Translations under genes and position numbers: made by a program
Shown here: positions 42,037-52,027 of the stretch, one piece after another
How positions within the stretch are numbered: position 1 is the stretch's first letter
Layout: each line of letters opens with the position of its first letter
From: an uncultured Eubacteriales bacterium
GTDB taxonomy: Bacteria > Bacillota > Clostridia > Oscillospirales > Acutalibacteraceae
DNA: 64,000 nt
Assembly: GCA_900540085.1 (NCBI GenBank)
Contig: UQEU01000007.1
Coordinates: 1 to 64,000 of the forward strand
Reading direction: 5' to 3'
The notes under the pieces: model-generated
What the model saw: only the letters and a program-made list of their open reading frames with translations
Told to the model about the DNA's origin: nothing
The model's database searches: none

Positions 42037-43470
42037 TTATCTATATTCTTTATAAAAATCATATATTCCTGATTTTCTCGTTATCATTTCATCAAAACGG
42101 TCTATATATTCATACGGATACTTAAAGTTATATATTCTTTCAATTTTGGTATCAACAGGAGAACGAAGTTTTGTAACTGCACCTGCTCCACACCCGAAAA
42201 CGCTGTGTGTTTCATCCATCATATATACATTATATAAACCGTCTTTTCCGTTTTTACACCAACCAACATTTTCGAGATTACCGACGGTTTTGCTTTGCCT
42301 ATACATATAATATGGATAGTAGCCGTTATTTTTAAGTGCTTCAAAACTGTAATCTACCATTTCGTTCGCCTCTTTTGGCGTACAAACTGTATTTTCCCTA
42401 TTACCCGCCATATAAGACGCAGTTTTCATTGCAAGAGAATGTACAGTAATATTTTGAGCACCGAGTTTCACTGCTGTATCGACACTGTTTTTAAACGACG
42501 AAACAGTGTCATTCGGCAAACCTGCGATTAAGTCCATATTGATATTATCAAACCCGCAATCACAAGCGAGTTTATAAGCATCAATAGTCTGTTGTGAGTT
42601 GTGGTTTCTTCCGATAGTTTCTAAAACATCGTCAGAAAAAGTCTGCGGGTTTATACTTATTCTCGTTGCATCTGCATTTTTTATTGCCAAAAGTTTTTCT
42701 TTTGTAACGGTATCAGGTCTTCCTGCTTCAACAGTGTATTCTCTCAAATGTGTTAAATCAAAATTACTCTCAACCGTTTTAAACAGCTTTTCAAGTTGTT
42801 CTGCTGAAAGTGTAGTTGGTGTACCTCCGCCGAAATAGACCGTTTCAAGCCGTAAATTGAGTTCTTTTGCAATTCTTCCCGTTTCTTCAAGTTCTTTACA
42901 CAGAAGTTCCACATAAGGTTCGACAAGTTTTTTTGCACTTTGTGAATTTACCGAATGCGACACAAAAGAACAGTATGAGCAACGGGTAGGACAAAACGGT
43001 ATTGATATGTAAAGCGAAAATGAATTATCTTTTGATAATGAAATGATTTCATTTTCGTGCTTCATAACTTCAAAAGCGAGCTGTGTTTTCTGCTCACTTA
43101 CAAGAAGTCTGTTTTGAAAATCCGATTTTGCATTTTCTTCGCCGATATTTTCACATATTCTGTGCATCAGTTTAGCAGGACGAACACCTGTCAATATGCC
43201 CCATTTTGAAACATAGTTTAATGTTTCGCATAAGCATCTGTAAAGAGTTCTGCAAGCAGTCGTTTCTATATCAAAATCGTTTATTTTTTCCGAAAACTCA
43301 AAATTCTTACCACCGTATTTAACATACGAATTTACGCAATCATTAAAGCAAACTACTTTAATATCAGCATCGTCATCTTCTTCAAGCAGAAATTTTTCAA
43401 AAGGGAAAAAAATTCTGCACAATTTTTCAATTTCACATTTTAATTCTGAACAATTAGTATAAACTTTCAT
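42037..43470 (-). CDS. hemZ: Coproporphyrinogen dehydrogenase-like radical SAM protein HemZ
   Basis: A 477-aa HemN-like radical SAM enzyme. An N-terminal domain of about 150 residues specific to HemZ is followed by IPFCPTRCSYCSF (about residues 158-170, CxxxCxxC), VYFGGGTPTTLSAEQLEKL, and QTFSDDVLETIGRNH. The class may act as heme chaperone or oxygen-independent coproporphyrinogen oxidase; no other heme gene is nearby. GAGGT precedes ATG 43470. It lies 2 bp after the MBL hydrolase gene. Confidence 0.9.
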   Translation of the reverse strand: MKVYTNCSELKCEIEKLCRIFFPFEKFLLEEDDDADIKVVCFNDCVNSYVKYGGKNFEFSEKINDFDIETTACRTLYRCLCETLNYVSKWGILTGVRPAKLMHRICENIGEENAKSDFQNRLLVSEQKTQLAFEVMKHENEIISLSKDNSFSLYISIPFCPTRCSYCSFVSHSVNSQSAKKLVEPYVELLCKELEETGRIAKELNLRLETVYFGGGTPTTLSAEQLEKLFKTVESNFDLTHLREYTVEAGRPDTVTKEKLLAIKNADATRISINPQTFSDDVLETIGRNHNSQQTIDAYKLACDCGFDNINMDLIAGLPNDTVSSFKNSVDTAVKLGAQNITVHSLAMKTASYMAGNRENTVCTPKEANEMVDYSFEALKNNGYYPYYMYRQSKTVGNLENVGWCKNGKDGLYNVYMMDETHSVFGCGAGAVTKLRSPVDTKIERIYNFKYPYEYIDRFDEMITRKSGIYDFYKEYR

Positions 43471-43472
43471 CT

Positions 43473-44090
43473 TTACCTCAACAATTCGTTGTGTTGTCTT
43501 TCAAAATCTAAAGTTGAGTCTTTACCGTGTCCTGCATAAACAATGTAGTCACCGTCAAGATTTGCCAGCTTTTTCAAACTGTTTTTCATATCAGTCATAC
43601 TTCCGCCGGGAAAATCCGTTCTTCCATACGAAAGTCTGAACAATGTATCTCCCGTAAAAATAACATTTTCACAAATATAGCAAACACTGCCTTGAGTATG
43701 ACCGGGAGTTGACATAACTTTTATTTCAAGGTCGCCAAGCATAATTACTTTTCCGTCTCTTAAAAAGAAATCGGCTTTAGTCGGCTCCTGCGTTCTGTCT
43801 CGCATACAAAAAACTGCAAGCGACAATTTTGAACTTTCAAGCATTTGAGCGTCTTTTTCTCCGATATATACAAGAGAACCGTACTTTTCACGAGCTTTTT
43901 TAACTCCTAAAATATGGTCGTAATGTCCATGTGTAAGCAATATATACTTTGGTTTTTTATCGCCGATAAACGCCTCTACTTCATCGTTGAAATCAGGACA
44001 ATCTATCAATGCACATTCTCCGCTTTTTTCATCTGTAAGAAGATAGCAGTTATTGTCCATATTGCCTATTGTAAGTTTTTTTACTTCCAT
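43473..44090 (-). CDS. MBL-fold metallohydrolase, glyoxalase II-like
   Basis: The 205-aa protein has the binuclear metal motif THGHYDH (about residues 53-59), a further His in STPGHTQGS (about 127-135), the bridging Asp in FTGDTLF and a final His in YAGHG. This fits small hydroxyacylglutathione hydrolase-like thioesterases; the true substrate in bacteria without glutathione is unknown. Its start shares a base with the dtd stop (TAATG). Confidence 0.9.
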   Translation of the reverse strand: MEVKKLTIGNMDNNCYLLTDEKSGECALIDCPDFNDEVEAFIGDKKPKYILLTHGHYDHILGVKKAREKYGSLVYIGEKDAQMLESSKLSLAVFCMRDRTQEPTKADFFLRDGKVIMLGDLEIKVMSTPGHTQGSVCYICENVIFTGDTLFRLSYGRTDFPGGSMTDMKNSLKKLANLDGDYIVYAGHGKDSTLDFERQHNELLR

Positions 44091-44542
44091 TATTTTAACT
44101 CCTTAGAATCAAGAATTATTGTAACAGGGCCGTCGTTTAAAAGGCTTACTTTCATATCTGCTCCGAAAATGCCTTTTTGCACATTTAAAACGCCTGATTT
44201 TTCAAGTTCTGTGCAAAACTTTTCATACAAATCATTTGCCGTTTCAAGAGGTGCAGAACCAATGAAATTCGGTCTGCGTCCATGAGTACAGTCGGCAAGC
44301 AAAGTAAACTGTGAAACAACAAGGGCACTTGCATTAATATCAAGCAATGACAAATTCATTTTTTCATTCTCATCTTCAAAAATCCTTAAATAAGGAATTT
44401 TTTTCATAAGTTTTTCTATATCTTTTTCAGTATCTCCGTCAGCAACGCCGAGAAAAATCAAAAAACCTTTTTCGATTTCTCCCGTTGTTTTTCCGTCAAC
44501 TTTTACTGACGCCTGAGACACCCTTTGTATTACTGCTTTCAT
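44090..44542 (-). CDS. dtd: D-aminoacyl-tRNA deacylase
   Basis: A 150-aa DTD with the family sequence MKAVIQRVSQASVKVDGK, the conserved VSQFTLLADCTHGRRPNF (about residues 76-93) and NDGPVTIIL containing the Gly-cisPro proofreading loop (about 136-144). It removes D-amino acids, and misplaced Gly, from tRNA. GGAGA precedes ATG 44542; an upstream frame to 44611 overlaps relA. Conserved partner of relA in Bacillota. Confidence 0.95.
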   Translation of the reverse strand: MKAVIQRVSQASVKVDGKTTGEIEKGFLIFLGVADGDTEKDIEKLMKKIPYLRIFEDENEKMNLSLLDINASALVVSQFTLLADCTHGRRPNFIGSAPLETANDLYEKFCTELEKSGVLNVQKGIFGADMKVSLLNDGPVTIILDSKELK

Positions 44543-44543
44543 T

Positions 44544-46748
44544 TCAATCTCCGTTTCTTTCAATATGATATACGCCGTCAATTTTCGACAATCTTGCAAT
44601 AATATTGTCAAGATGTTCTCTGCCGTTAACCGACACGCTCAAACTTGTAATACAGTTTCCGTCGTTGATTTGACGGGCATTGAGCGAAATAATTTTAACA
44701 CGCATATTTGCCATAAGTGTAGTTATATCAAGTAAAACTCCGTCTCTGTCAATAGCATAGACATTAAGTGCAGAAACTGCATTTACTTTAACTGACGCAT
44801 CCCATCTTGCTTTAACCCAACGGTTTGGTTCAGGAGAATTTTCAATATCTTTAGGAACATTTACACAATTTCTTCTGTGAATTGTAAGTCCCTTTCCTCT
44901 TGTGATAAAGCCTATAACTTCATCTCCGGGAACGGGATTACAACATTGTGCAATATTGATAAGACAGTTATCAATTCCCTCAACAATAATACCGCCGCTG
45001 TTTTTAGTCGGTTTTTGTACAATTTCCCCGACATTTTTATTTTTAACAGTTGGCTGAGCAACTTTCCAATTTCTTGTATATTCGTCTTTGATGCTCGGCA
45101 TCAATTTTGAAATGATAAGTCCGCCGTAACCGAGTGCGGCATAAAAATCATCTACACTTTGACAATGCTGTTTTTCAGCAATTTTTTTAATGAACTTATC
45201 ATAATCGTCATTTTCAAAACGAATATAGTTCTTTTTAAATTCGTACTCAACCTGTGCTTTGCCTTCTTGAATGTTTTCCTCTCTGCGTTCACGCTTAAAC
45301 CACGAGCGTATTTTATTTCGTGCTTCGCCCGTGCGAACAATGGAAAGCCAATCCTTTGACGGACCTTTTCCGGGCTGCTTTGATGTTATAATTTCAACTC
45401 GCTGACCTGTTTTTAATTTATAGTCAATAGGTACAATTCTGCCGTCAACCTTTGCACCTATCATTTTATGTCCGACTTCAGTGTGAATTAAATACGCAAA
45501 ATCAATCGCCGTTGAACCGCTGGGCAAACATTTTACTTCGCCGCTCGGCGTGAAAACATATATTTCCTCAACGGAAAGTTCGACTTTGAAGTTTCTCATC
45601 ATATCAAGCGGATTGTCAGACTCTTCGCCTGTTTCAAGCATCCTTCTTACCCATTCAAGTCGTTCATCGTTTTGTTTGTTTGCCTCATTTGAACCGCTGA
45701 GTTTATATTTCCAATGTGCTGCGATACCGTATTCAGCCGTTTGATGCATTTCCCAAGTTCTGATTTGAATTTCAAAAGGAATACCTTTATACAAAACTGT
45801 CGTATGCAAAGACTGATACATATTTGGCTTGGGAGTAGAAATATAATCTTTAAACCTACGAGGAATAGGTGTAAACATATCGTGTACTATACCCAAAACA
45901 TTGTAACAATCAATAACGGTATTAACGATAATTCTTATAGCGTAAATATCATAAATCTCTTCAAAAGACTTATTTTTCATATATAATTTTCTGTAAATGC
46001 CGTGAACACTCTTTACACGATGATATATCTGAGCTGACTCTATATTTTTAATTCTGTCCTTAATTGAATTTGTAATATCATTTAAAAACTTTTCTCCGTT
46101 GCTGATTTTCGTTTTCAAGCGTTCTTCAATTTCTTCATAACCGATAGGGTCAAGATATGAAATAGCAATATCTTCAAGTTCTTCTTTGAATTGACGGATA
46201 CCTAAACGGTGTGCAATAGGAGCATAGAATTCAAGTGTTTCAAGACTTTTTTCTCTTTGCTTATATTCCGGCCAAAACTTTGCCGTTCTCATATTGTGAA
46301 GTCTGTCGGCAAGTTTTATGATGATTACTCTTATGTCCTCATTCATAGCCATAAACATTTTTCTTATATTTTCAGCCTGTACTTCCTCTCTTGTTGTAAG
46401 AGGAATTTTTCCGAGTTTTGTTACGCCGTCAACAAGAAGAGCTACTTCCCCGCCAAACAAATTTTGAACATCGTCAATCGACACTTTGGTATCTTCAACA
46501 ACATCGTGCAAAAGAGCGCCAATCAGGCACTCGTTATCCATCCCTATTTCAAACAAAATCTTTGCAACTGCAACAGGATGCATAATATACGGCTCACCCG
46601 AGCGTCTGAATTGGCCTTCATGAGCTTTTTTTGCAATGGTATATGCCTGTTCAATTTTTTCACAATCATATTGACCGCTTTCTTTTATTGCTTTAAAAAA
46701 GTCGTCAAATTTATCGTCATATTTAGAAACATCTATTTTAGTTTCCAT
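44544..46748 (-). CDS. relA: Bifunctional (p)ppGpp synthetase/hydrolase RelA
   Basis: The 734-aa long RSH protein has an HD hydrolase domain with the LLHDVVEDT motif (about residues 80-90), a synthetase domain with the YQSLHTTV segment (about 315), a TGS domain starting YVFTPSGEVKCLPSGSTAID and a C-terminal ACT domain. HD residues look intact, so both activities are expected. ATG 46748 follows GGAGAGC. It overlaps recJ by 11 bp. The apt gene that lies between recJ and relA in Bacillus is absent. Confidence 0.96.
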   Translation of the reverse strand: METKIDVSKYDDKFDDFFKAIKESGQYDCEKIEQAYTIAKKAHEGQFRRSGEPYIMHPVAVAKILFEIGMDNECLIGALLHDVVEDTKVSIDDVQNLFGGEVALLVDGVTKLGKIPLTTREEVQAENIRKMFMAMNEDIRVIIIKLADRLHNMRTAKFWPEYKQREKSLETLEFYAPIAHRLGIRQFKEELEDIAISYLDPIGYEEIEERLKTKISNGEKFLNDITNSIKDRIKNIESAQIYHRVKSVHGIYRKLYMKNKSFEEIYDIYAIRIIVNTVIDCYNVLGIVHDMFTPIPRRFKDYISTPKPNMYQSLHTTVLYKGIPFEIQIRTWEMHQTAEYGIAAHWKYKLSGSNEANKQNDERLEWVRRMLETGEESDNPLDMMRNFKVELSVEEIYVFTPSGEVKCLPSGSTAIDFAYLIHTEVGHKMIGAKVDGRIVPIDYKLKTGQRVEIITSKQPGKGPSKDWLSIVRTGEARNKIRSWFKRERREENIQEGKAQVEYEFKKNYIRFENDDYDKFIKKIAEKQHCQSVDDFYAALGYGGLIISKLMPSIKDEYTRNWKVAQPTVKNKNVGEIVQKPTKNSGGIIVEGIDNCLINIAQCCNPVPGDEVIGFITRGKGLTIHRRNCVNVPKDIENSPEPNRWVKARWDASVKVNAVSALNVYAIDRDGVLLDITTLMANMRVKIISLNARQINDGNCITSLSVSVNGREHLDNIIARLSKIDGVYHIERNGD

Positions 46749-48759
46749 CAAAAGCTCTCCTTTTTAACATTTTAAGAGTTTCAGTAGAATTTAAATCTGC
46801 TTTTTGCTTAACATTTTTCACAATTATGTATTTGTCTTGTTCTAAAATACCGCACTCGCAAAAAGCTTTTGTGCAATAATAAGCATCGCTGTAACTGATA
46901 TATTTTTGCAATCTGAAATACAAGTCTTCAACATTTAAGTGAAGTCTTTGGTTTTTCTTTAAAAAAGAATATACAAGCACAAATTTATCTCTTGAAGGTG
47001 TTAAATCTTCTTTAGTAAGACCGAGTTCACTTTTATCAAAAATTTCTTTTTCGTTAAAATATTTATCATCATCAATACCGTGAAGTCTTACATCTACAAC
47101 ACGCAAAGAAACATAATTTCTTCCTTTATAATTATTTACCGATATTTTAACTGCGAGGTCAATTTTATCTTTTTGTGCATACGGAAATTCATCTGCACAT
47201 CTGCCGAACATTACAGCCTTTACGACAGTTCCGTTTTTAACTGCCTCTATACGCAAATGTTTATTTTCTCCTATCGGAATAATTGATTTAACTTCAAAAT
47301 TGTAAAGGCCGAAAACAGCTTCTTCATTTCCAGCACCGTACGGCTCAAGAATTTTCAAACTTTCTGCCAACGCAAGATTTACATACTGTGCCGACAATTT
47401 GCAATCAATATTTAAAATCGGAGTCGGCATTGTATCAAAAGTATTGGCATATTCATTAATTTTTAAATCAAGTAAATCAATATTTTCATTTTTTAAAGAG
47501 AAACCTGCCGCAAGCGGATGTCCTCCGAATTTTTCAAAAACATCTGTACAATGTTTTAATGCTTCATAAATATTAAACCCTTCAACACTTCTGCAAGAAC
47601 CTTTTGCAATTCCGTCATCACCTATCGAAATTACAAGGCAAGGTTTTGAATACTTTTCACAAAAGTGTGCGGCAACTATTCCGATTACTCCCGGATGGTA
47701 ATCTTTTCCGCTGAAAACGAGAACTCGTTTATTTACAAGTTGTGGATTTTTAATTATTTTTTCTTCTATATCTGCACTGATTGCACCGTCCGTTTCACGC
47801 CTGTGAGTATTTTCTTCATTTAACAAATGAGCAAAAGAAAGTGCTTGTTCATAATCTTCGCTTGTCAAAAGACGAACTGCTTTTTGTGCATTGTCAAGTC
47901 GTCCCGCAGCATTTATTCTCGGAACAATTCTGAATGCAATATCTGTTGCAGTATATTCTTTTGAATCATCGCCTATTATACTGCGAAACGCTTTAAGTCC
48001 GAGTCTTGAATCGGAATTTATCCTTTTTAAGCCCTCTTTAACAATCACTCTGTTTTCACCTTTAAGGTCAACAACATCGCCGATAGTGCCGATTGCAGCC
48101 AAGTCGGAATATTCATCTATAATTTCTTCTGCATAGCCGTGAAGTGCACATACAAGTTTAAACGCAACGCCGACTCCCGAAAAATCCTTAAAATCAATAT
48201 TTTTTTCCATATGAGGATTTATAATCGCTTCGGCTTTGGGAAGAACATCAGGTATTTGGTGGTGGTCAGTAATGATTAACTTCATATTTAGCGAATACAC
48301 AAGTTCAGCTTCTTTAACACTTGAAATACCGTTATCTACCGTAATAATTAAATTTACACCCTTTGATGCAATTTCCCTGACGGCATTTTCATTCATTCCG
48401 TAACCTTCAGACTCCCTGTCGGGAATGTAAAAAAACACATTTGCACCGATTGAATCGAGATATGAATATAAAAGTGCAGTAGCAGTAACACCGTCTGAAT
48501 CAAAATCGCCGTAAACGCAAATTAATTCACCGTTTGCTACTGCTTGCTCAATAACCTGTGTTGCTTTCTCCATTTGACTGAATTTAAAAGGATTTTCAAG
48601 TCTTACCTCGTCACTTAAAAACTCTGCGACATCAACATCTTCCTTAACTCCTCGTTCAACCAAAAGATATGCAACAAATGGGTCGATATCAAATTTTTCA
48701 CTGATTTCCGACGCAATTTCACGGTCGGCTGATGATACTTTCCATTTTTTTAGACTCAT
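46738..48759 (-). CDS. recJ: Single-stranded-DNA-specific exonuclease RecJ
   Basis: A 673-aa DHH/DHHA1 phosphoesterase. Motifs: YGDFDSDGVTATALL (about residues 80-94), the signature DHHQIPDVLP (about 158-167), and GGHPLAAGFS in DHHA1 (about 415-424). A C-terminal OB and extra domain follow, making it longer than E. coli RecJ (577 aa), as is usual in Bacillota. It degrades ssDNA 5'-3' in repair. Its ATG overlaps the hisE stop by 4 bp (ATGA), so it is tied to the his operon. Confidence 0.96.
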   Translation of the reverse strand: MSLKKWKVSSADREIASEISEKFDIDPFVAYLLVERGVKEDVDVAEFLSDEVRLENPFKFSQMEKATQVIEQAVANGELICVYGDFDSDGVTATALLYSYLDSIGANVFFYIPDRESEGYGMNENAVREIASKGVNLIITVDNGISSVKEAELVYSLNMKLIITDHHQIPDVLPKAEAIINPHMEKNIDFKDFSGVGVAFKLVCALHGYAEEIIDEYSDLAAIGTIGDVVDLKGENRVIVKEGLKRINSDSRLGLKAFRSIIGDDSKEYTATDIAFRIVPRINAAGRLDNAQKAVRLLTSEDYEQALSFAHLLNEENTHRRETDGAISADIEEKIIKNPQLVNKRVLVFSGKDYHPGVIGIVAAHFCEKYSKPCLVISIGDDGIAKGSCRSVEGFNIYEALKHCTDVFEKFGGHPLAAGFSLKNENIDLLDLKINEYANTFDTMPTPILNIDCKLSAQYVNLALAESLKILEPYGAGNEEAVFGLYNFEVKSIIPIGENKHLRIEAVKNGTVVKAVMFGRCADEFPYAQKDKIDLAVKISVNNYKGRNYVSLRVVDVRLHGIDDDKYFNEKEIFDKSELGLTKEDLTPSRDKFVLVYSFLKKNQRLHLNVEDLYFRLQKYISYSDAYYCTKAFCECGILEQDKYIIVKNVKQKADLNSTETLKMLKRRAFDGN

Positions 48760-49079
48760 GAATTTTTATCTACCTGATGAAATTTTTTTAAGTTGCTTCT
48801 TTTTTCAGCACGCTTTTTTAATTCATTTTCAACATCTTCGGGTGTAACACCCAATTCAGCCATCATTACAAGTGTATGATAAATTAAATCTGAAACTTCA
48901 TACACAACTTCATTTTTATCGTTATTTTTGGCGGCAATTACCATTTCGGTACACTCTTCGCCGACTTTTTTCAAAATCTTATCTATACCCTGTTCAAAAA
49001 GATACGCAGTATATGAGCCGTCTGCCTTTTCTTCTCTGCGTTTTAAAACAACTTCGTATTCGTCTTTAATACAATCCAT
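48756..49079 (-). CDS. hisE: Phosphoribosyl-ATP diphosphatase HisE
   Basis: The 107-aa protein shows the MazG-like metal site in KVGEECTEMVIAAKNNDKNE then VVYEVSDLIYHTLVMM (about residues 37-73). It hydrolyses PR-ATP to PR-AMP and PPi, step two of histidine synthesis. It is a separate gene rather than a HisIE fusion. It follows hisI by 3 bp and overlaps recJ by 4 bp. Confidence 0.95.
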   Translation of the reverse strand: MDCIKDEYEVVLKRREEKADGSYTAYLFEQGIDKILKKVGEECTEMVIAAKNNDKNEVVYEVSDLIYHTLVMMAELGVTPEDVENELKKRAEKRSNLKKFHQVDKNS

Positions 49080-49082
49080 AAA

Positions 49083-49430
49083 TTAAAACTCCTTTATCAT
49101 TTCAAAAAAGCAGGAATGACTGCCTGTATGACAAGCGTTTCCCGTTTGTGTTACGGTAACAAGCAAAGTATCACTGTCGCAATCTCCGTAAACAGAGTGT
49201 ACTTTTTGCAAATGTCCCGAAGTTGCGCCTTTATTCCACAACTCCTGTCTTGAACGACTCCAAAACCATGTATAACCTGTTTCAAGTGTTTTTTCAAAAC
49301 TTTCTTTATTCATATAGGCGAGCATTAAAACTTCGCCCGTTTCCTTTTCCTGAACTATCGCAGGAATTAAACTTGATTTTTCAAAAAATTTATCTATATC
49401 CATATCTATATCTGTCTTATCTTTCCCCAT
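49083..49430 (-). CDS. hisI: Phosphoribosyl-AMP cyclohydrolase HisI
   Basis: A 115-aa zinc enzyme with VLMLAYMNKESFEKTLETG, WSRSRQELWNKGATSGH and the metal-binding DCDSDTLLV plus the GNACHTGSHSCF cysteines (about residues 76-107). It opens the purine ring of PR-AMP, step three. The start is uncertain: ATG 49430 has AAGG 9 nt upstream, GTG 49436 and ATG 49403 are alternatives. It overlaps the end of hisA by 14 bp. Confidence 0.93.
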   Translation of the reverse strand: MGKDKTDIDMDIDKFFEKSSLIPAIVQEKETGEVLMLAYMNKESFEKTLETGYTWFWSRSRQELWNKGATSGHLQKVHSVYGDCDSDTLLVTVTQTGNACHTGSHSCFFEMIKEF

Positions 49431-50142
49431 TTTCACATACCTTGATTGCTTCTTCCAAGATGAGTGTTTTTTGATAGATTGATTGACCGCATATTACACC
49501 GTACAAACCGTTATTATTCAAATTACGAATATCGTCGATATTATGAATGCCACCCGATGCAATAACATTGCAGTCAACTGAATTTTTAAGTTCTGACAAC
49601 TGCTCAAAATTAGGTCCCTGTAAAGTCCCGTCTTTTGAAATATCTGTAAAAATAATATTTTGAACTCCGATTTTAGTCATTTCCTTTGCCAAATCGGTAA
49701 AATAAACACTTGAAGTATTTAACCAACCTTCAGTTGCAACAAAACCGTTTTTTGCATCTATTCCGACTGCGATTTTTTCTTTATACGTTTTAACACACTC
49801 GGCAACAAAACTCGGATTTGTCAAAGCAACAGAACCGAGAATTACACGAGATGCACCGTTTTCAATATAATAAGAAGCATCGTCAAGAGTTCTTATTCCC
49901 CCGCCGATTTCTATTTTTAAATCTGTTTTTTCTGCAACTTCTTTTACTAAATCGTGGTTTACTCTTTTTTTCATTAACGCACCGTCAAGGTCAACTATAT
50001 GTACCCACTTTGCTCCTTTTCTTTCAAATTCAAGTGCTGTTTTGACAACTCCTTCAGCAACTTGCTTTGCAGTTGAAAAATCGCCTTTAAAAAGTCTGAC
50101 AGGCTTACCGTTTTTAATATCTATTGCAGGCAAAATAATCAT
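49417..50142 (-). CDS. hisA: ProFAR isomerase HisA
   Basis: The 241-aa TIM barrel begins LPAIDIKNGKPVRLFKGD, with the catalytic Asp8. It carries the half-barrel phosphate sites IEIGGGIRTLDDA (about residues 76-88) and VIASGGIHNIDDI (about 188-200), and the second catalytic Asp in FTDISKDGT. It isomerises ProFAR to PRFAR. The start abuts the hisB stop with GGGAG in the hisB 3' end. Confidence 0.96.
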   Translation of the reverse strand: MIILPAIDIKNGKPVRLFKGDFSTAKQVAEGVVKTALEFERKGAKWVHIVDLDGALMKKRVNHDLVKEVAEKTDLKIEIGGGIRTLDDASYYIENGASRVILGSVALTNPSFVAECVKTYKEKIAVGIDAKNGFVATEGWLNTSSVYFTDLAKEMTKIGVQNIIFTDISKDGTLQGPNFEQLSELKNSVDCNVIASGGIHNIDDIRNLNNNGLYGVICGQSIYQKTLILEEAIKVCENGER

Positions 50143-50718
50143 TTACAAAACTCCCTTTGTTGAAAGAACTTTTCCGTCTGTTTGAACAACTGCGTTTTTC
50201 ATTGCGTGAGCAAAAGATTTGAAAATTGCTTCTATTTCGTGATGAGAATTACTGCCGTAAAGAACATTTATATGCAAAGTAACGGAAGAATTAACGGCAA
50301 AAGCTCTGAAAAACTCTTCAGTGCAACAAGTTTCAAAATTTCCGCATTTTTCTTGTTTAAAATCTGCATTAAATACAAGAAACGCTCTATCGCACAAATC
50401 CACACTGCACATTGCAAGACTTTCATCCATAGGAATGAAGTATGTTGCATATCTGGTTATACCCGAAAAATCGCCGAGTGCAGATTTAAAAGCCATTCCG
50501 AGTGCTATGCCTGTATCTTCAACGGTGTGATGAGTATCTACTTCCAAGTCGCCTTCAACAACAACTTTCAGACCAAAACCGCCGTGAACACCAAAAGCCG
50601 TAAGCATATGGTCAAAAAAACCTATACCTGTTGAAACACTGACTTCTCCGCCATCTAAATTGAGTTCTATATGAATTTTTGTTTCTTTTGTATTTCTGTC
50701 TATAACAGCAGTTCTCAT
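50143..50718 (-). CDS. hisB: Imidazoleglycerol-phosphate dehydratase HisB
   Basis: A 191-aa monofunctional IGPD with two Mn-binding repeats: FFDHMLTAFGVHGGF...VDTHHTVEDTGIALG (about residues 34-73) and the matching SNSHHEIEAIFKSFAHAM (about 155-172). It dehydrates IGP to imidazole-acetol phosphate. It has no fused histidinol-phosphatase domain. It follows hisD by 13 bp with GAGGTG upstream of its ATG. Confidence 0.96.
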   Translation of the reverse strand: MRTAVIDRNTKETKIHIELNLDGGEVSVSTGIGFFDHMLTAFGVHGGFGLKVVVEGDLEVDTHHTVEDTGIALGMAFKSALGDFSGITRYATYFIPMDESLAMCSVDLCDRAFLVFNADFKQEKCGNFETCCTEEFFRAFAVNSSVTLHINVLYGSNSHHEIEAIFKSFAHAMKNAVVQTDGKVLSTKGVL

Positions 50719-50731
50719 TTATTCACACCTC

Positions 50732-52015
50732 TTATTCAAATCTGACTTTAATACTGTTTGCGTGGGCAGTAAGTCCCTCTGTTTCTGCAAGTTTGACTAT
50801 GTCTTTGCGTGATTTTGATAATTCTTCACAAGTATAATATATGAAACTTGATTTCTTAACAAAACTGTCAACCGAAAGCGCCGAAAAAAATCTTGCAGTA
50901 CCATTTGTAGGCAAAACATGGTTTGGTCCTGCATAGTAATCTCCGAGAGGTTCGGGACTGTAATTTCCGAGAAAAACAGAACCGGCATTTTCAACCATAC
51001 CAACATAGAACAGTGGGTTATCAACGCAAAGTTCAAGATGTTCAGGTGCAAACTCATTTGCAAATTCTATCGCCTGTCTTACAGACTCACAAACTATAAT
51101 CTCGCCGAAATTTTCAAGAGACTGCTCAATAATCTCCTGTCTTTCAAGGAACTTCAACTGTCTTTCAATCTCTCTTACAGTTGAACGAGCAAGCATTTCA
51201 GATGTGGTGATTAAAACAGAACTTGCCATAACATCATGTTCTGCCTGACTCATTAAATCTGCCGCTAAAAACGAAGGTTGAGCCGTTTCATCTGCAACAA
51301 TTAAAATCTCGCTCGGTCCTGCTATCATATCTATATCTACAATACCGTAAAGAAGTTTTTTTGCAGTAGCAACAAAAATATTTCCCGGCCCTACAATTTT
51401 ATCAACTTTCGGAATTGTTTGCGTACCGTATGCAAGAGCTGCAACTGCCTGTGCTCCTCCTACTGAAATAACTTTATCAACTCCGGCAATCGCCGCAGCA
51501 ACCATAATATTGGGATTTGGATTACCGTCTTTTGAAGGCGGTGTAACCATAATTATTTCTTCAACACCCGCAATTTTTGCAGGAATTGCATTCATTAAAA
51601 CAGAAGACGGATAAGCGGCAGTACCACCCGGAACATAGATTCCGACTCTTTTAAGTGGTCTGATTTGCTGTCCCATTATGACGCCGCTTTTTTTATTTGT
51701 CATCCAACTCTGTTTTGTCTGACGGGAATGAAAATCATAGATATTGTTTTTAGCATTTATAATTGCATTTTTAAAATCATCGTCAACAAATTCTAAATAT
51801 TTATTGAGTTCATCTTTTTCTATTACGATTTCTTTCGGCATACGGCCGTCAAATCTCATTGTATATTCTCTTACTGCTTCGTCGCCGAATTTTTTGACAT
51901 TTTCTATAATATCACTGACAACATCTAAAAACTTTTTTTCGGTTTCGCCGTTTCTTTGCTTTAAACGACTGATTATTTCAAACTCATTTTTTCCGTTTGC
52001 TTTAGTAATTTTCAT
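50732..52015 (-). CDS. hisD: Histidinol dehydrogenase HisD
   Basis: A 427-aa NAD/Zn enzyme performing the last two oxidations of histidine synthesis. Seen: VPGGTAAYPSSVLMNAIPAK (about residues 114-133), the signature IDMIAGPSEILIVAD (about 234-248), SQAEHD with the zinc His (about 257-262) and FAPEHLEL (about 319-326). ATG 52015 is 7 nt after GGAG; a TTG at 52027 is unlikely. It lies 12 bp after the hisZG fusion. Confidence 0.96.
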   Translation of the reverse strand: MKITKANGKNEFEIISRLKQRNGETEKKFLDVVSDIIENVKKFGDEAVREYTMRFDGRMPKEIVIEKDELNKYLEFVDDDFKNAIINAKNNIYDFHSRQTKQSWMTNKKSGVIMGQQIRPLKRVGIYVPGGTAAYPSSVLMNAIPAKIAGVEEIIMVTPPSKDGNPNPNIMVAAAIAGVDKVISVGGAQAVAALAYGTQTIPKVDKIVGPGNIFVATAKKLLYGIVDIDMIAGPSEILIVADETAQPSFLAADLMSQAEHDVMASSVLITTSEMLARSTVREIERQLKFLERQEIIEQSLENFGEIIVCESVRQAIEFANEFAPEHLELCVDNPLFYVGMVENAGSVFLGNYSPEPLGDYYAGPNHVLPTNGTARFFSALSVDSFVKKSSFIYYTCEELSKSRKDIVKLAETEGLTAHANSIKVRFE

Positions 52016-52027
52016 AGTATTCTCCAA

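Noticed and set aside
46209..46775. 188-codon plus-strand open frame opposite relA
   Set aside because: It lies wholly antisense to conserved relA motifs and has no ribosome binding site. Its composition (Phe/Cys/Tyr-rich) is that of a reversed coding frame.
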